DNA of 21,342 nucleotides from a bacterium (GTDB lineage Bacteria > Patescibacteriota > Minisyncoccia > Portnoybacterales > JAGGTM01), in the NCBI GenBank assembly GCA_021163745.1, contig JAGGTM010000078.1:1-21342 (forward strand), read 5' to 3'. Numbering within the stretch: position 1 is the first letter of the stretch; each line of letters starts with the position of its first letter. Below are positions 19,750 through 21,342 of the stretch, piece by piece. Below the pieces are notes generated by a model. That model was not told the DNA's origin and made no database searches. It saw only the letters and a list, made by a program, of their open reading frames with translations. Made by a program: the position numbers and the translations under genes.

Positions 19750-19777
19750 ATTATATATCTATTAACATAAAAGTCAA
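19750..19777 (-). promoter_or_regulatory. Promoter of the kinase-like gene
   Basis: On -, TTGACT (19772-19777), 16-base spacer, TATAAT (19750-19755). From GGTTTGACTTT onward it is strikingly similar to the mraZ promoter. Confidence 0.75.
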
Positions 19778-19841
19778 ACCGATAACTGTTAACTCTTATT
19801 TTGCATACAATCTCCTAACTCTAAAAGCTCCCTTAAAATTA

Positions 19842-19870
19842 AAAAAAGACCTCATAAAGAGGCCTTTTTT
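19842..19870 (-). terminator. Terminator of thyX
   Basis: AAAAAAGACCTC / GAGGCCTTTTTT with one internal mismatch and a 5-base loop. On - it is followed by a further T-run. It lies 8 bases past the thyX stop. Confidence 0.8.
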
Positions 19871-19878
19871 AAAAAAAA

Positions 19879-21222
19879 TTATACTTTCCGTCTTGAAAAT
19901 TCTTTAGCTTTTCTCAAGTCTCTGCCGCAGTATTGATTTCCCTCAGGACATTTCCCGGAAAAACAAGGTGGTTCCAAAATTTTTAAAAGTTCCTTATTAC
20001 TTGTCTTTTTAATCTCTTCTCTTAAACGACAAGAAAGCCAATAAATCTCTTCTTGGGCCCTCCAACATAATCTCTTATTTTGTTCATGGGTTATTGCATT
20101 TAGAGATCCTGTTTTTTTATATCTTACCATTGTTCCGTAAGGCGCTAAAATCATCCATAAGGTATTCGGAATCCATCCTTTAAAAGAAAACCAGTTCTGA
20201 AAAATTTTCTTCGCTTTTTGTTCCAAGCCTGCTTCCTGAAGCAATGGAGGAAGATAAAAATTTCCAGTAAATTCAGGTAAACTTCTCTGAAGAGTTCGAT
20301 GCCTTTGATCTTGCCCCATAGTGGCAAGAGATATTTCAATCTCAGTAGTAATTCTTACAAAATAGTTAGTCATTGTCTCTGGCAAAAAATGAAGCAAATC
20401 CAATGGAGAAATTCTCTCTTCAGAAGGAAAAACAGCATTAGATAATTTTCTTATTTCTAAAAGCTTCAATTTCGGTTCTTTTAAGATTCTAATTTGCTCG
20501 CTTTTTAATTCAGGAGACCAATCCGGATTATTTTTTTCGTTCCATTGATAAATAAAATCCAATTCAGGAAACTTTTTAAGAACTGCTTTAATCATTTCTT
20601 TTATCGCTTCTCGCATCCCCGGGGTCCAGGCAACTCTTTGCAAAGCAGATAAGGTTATTAAATTAACGCTATAAACCAAAGCAGTAGGAAAGATAACTGG
20701 AATAAACATTCTCAACTGCTCTTGAGCAATCTTTGGAGCGGCTTTCTCTAAATTCTCTTTTGAAATAAATGGCCTTTCTTTCTTAAGAAATCTCTGAGCC
20801 AATTCTGTAATCTGAGAATGATTTTCCTGAAACAAACTCACCCCTTCTTTAATATAATTCATTATTTCTTTTCTGTCTTCTTTTCTTATTTCCGGCCATA
20901 AATTAGAAATACAATTGTCAATCTTTCTCCAATTCGGTTGCCAAAACATTTTTGCCGAGTAGCGACCTGATCTTTGAGAAGTGTTGTAAAACGGATGAGT
21001 CAAATGTAAACCAAGTGTTACTTCTCCCACAGGAATTTCCTCAATTAGAAAAGAAACAAAAAAATGCTCAAAAGGAGTGTGATGCCCTGCGGGCCAAAGA
21101 ATATTTTTCACATCTAAAAGTTTCCCCCACTCTGGCTTTTTAGAAGAATAACAAACTCTAGCCGAGAAAGAAACCAATTCCAGCGGCTTCTTGTTTGTCC
21201 AACTAATCAACTTAACCCTCAT
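19879..21222 (-). CDS. thyX: Two-domain ThyX-like flavin-dependent thymidylate synthase
   Basis: Flavin-dependent dUMP methylation to dTMP. The 447-aa protein is about twice a normal ThyX and reads as two ThyX-type halves. In the first half, HHTPFEHFFVSFLIE (47-61) and NTSQRSGRY (80-88) match the family, but the RHR triad is replaced by LTHPFYN. QEQLRMFIP (168-176) matches the family's ARxxLP helix. The second half has LPETMTNYFVR...ATMGQDQRHRTLQRSLPEF, with RHRTLQRS at 307-314, then APYGTMVRY and HEQNKRLCWRAQEEIYW. A cysteine-containing tail (CFSGKCPEGNQYCGR, 420-434) ends it. Shine-Dalgarno AAGGAGGTG lies 8-9 bases before the ATG. tRNA-Val lies immediately upstream and is probably co-transcribed. 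Confidence 0.85.
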   Translation of the reverse strand: MRVKLISWTNKKPLELVSFSARVCYSSKKPEWGKLLDVKNILWPAGHHTPFEHFFVSFLIEEIPVGEVTLGLHLTHPFYNTSQRSGRYSAKMFWQPNWRKIDNCISNLWPEIRKEDRKEIMNYIKEGVSLFQENHSQITELAQRFLKKERPFISKENLEKAAPKIAQEQLRMFIPVIFPTALVYSVNLITLSALQRVAWTPGMREAIKEMIKAVLKKFPELDFIYQWNEKNNPDWSPELKSEQIRILKEPKLKLLEIRKLSNAVFPSEERISPLDLLHFLPETMTNYFVRITTEIEISLATMGQDQRHRTLQRSLPEFTGNFYLPPLLQEAGLEQKAKKIFQNWFSFKGWIPNTLWMILAPYGTMVRYKKTGSLNAITHEQNKRLCWRAQEEIYWLSCRLREEIKKTSNKELLKILEPPCFSGKCPEGNQYCGRDLRKAKEFSRRKV

Positions 21223-21263
21223 AAAATAAACACCTCCTTTCTTGTTTTTTAATTTTTAAGGAA

Positions 21264-21336
21264 TGCGCGTAGTTGGATTCGAACCAACGACCTTCCGTAT
21301 GTGAAACGGATGCTCTAACCACTGAGCTATACGCGC
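21264..21336 (-). tRNA. tRNA-Val (anticodon CAC)
   Basis: A complete cloverleaf on -. Acceptor GCGCGTA / TACGCGC is a perfect 7 bp, and the D arm is GCTC...GAGC. The anticodon stem TCCGT/ACGGA holds the loop TTCACAT (anticodon CAC, reading GUG), and the T arm is GTTGG-TTCGAAT-CCAAC. The discriminator is A and CCA is not encoded. The promoter would lie beyond the window. Confidence 0.95.
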
Positions 21337-21342
21337 AAAAAA

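Overview
The window is AT-rich, tightly packed bacterial DNA. The gene set is universal and housekeeping: cysS, dnaB, recR, rplU, rmuC, a small dcw cluster (mraZ-rsmH-ftsL-ftsI-murF), a ThyX-type thymidylate synthase and two tRNAs without an encoded CCA. No phage, transposase, rRNA or CRISPR array is visible. Three traits suggest a candidate-phyla (CPR/Patescibacteria-like) genome: reduced versions of several proteins, an S23-type four-helix-bundle gene, and many short period-7 repeats that also sit inside genes. This placement is an inference and no lineage is named.

Layout. On + from the left edge: iorA and iorB (indolepyruvate:ferredoxin oxidoreductase), corA, a four-helix-bundle gene bracketed by heptamer arrays, then cysS. 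A bidirectional terminator separates cysS from a convergent, very charged small protein on -. Divergent from that is dnaB, which carries a complete intein with LAGLIDADG endonuclease motifs, followed by recR. From about 9.6 kb onward all genes are on -. Read in transcription order within each block: rmuC then rplU; tRNA-Glu(CTC), an EF-Tu-domain-2-like mini-protein and a PP-loop tRNA thiouridylase; mraZ-rsmH-ftsL-ftsI-murF followed by a GNAT acetyltransferase with its own promoter; a kinase-fold protein lacking key residues; and tRNA-Val(CAC) followed by a two-domain ThyX at the right edge.

How it works together. iorAB would oxidise aromatic 2-oxoacids and reduce ferredoxin, although the alpha subunit lacks its usual ferredoxin domain. 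The dcw genes make and crosslink septal peptidoglycan under MraZ control. dnaB, recR and rmuC serve replication and repair.

The most unusual layer is non-coding. Heptamer arrays (units such as AAATTCA, AAACATC, AAAGTTC, AAATCCG) fill intergenic gaps and also interrupt the reading frames of iorA, cysS, recR and rsmH. A 120-codon S23-like gene sits exactly between two 70-bp heptamer arrays of opposite orientation. Hairpin elements abut the stop codons of iorA, corA, dnaB and recR, and three of them share an outline. A cluster of hairpins lies between ftsL and ftsI. Upstream of mraZ, phased boxes fit both DnaA boxes and MraZ TGGGN repeats. Clear sigma70-type promoters (TTGACW-N16/17-TATAAT) precede several genes, and for dnaB and rmuC they predict nearly leaderless mRNAs.
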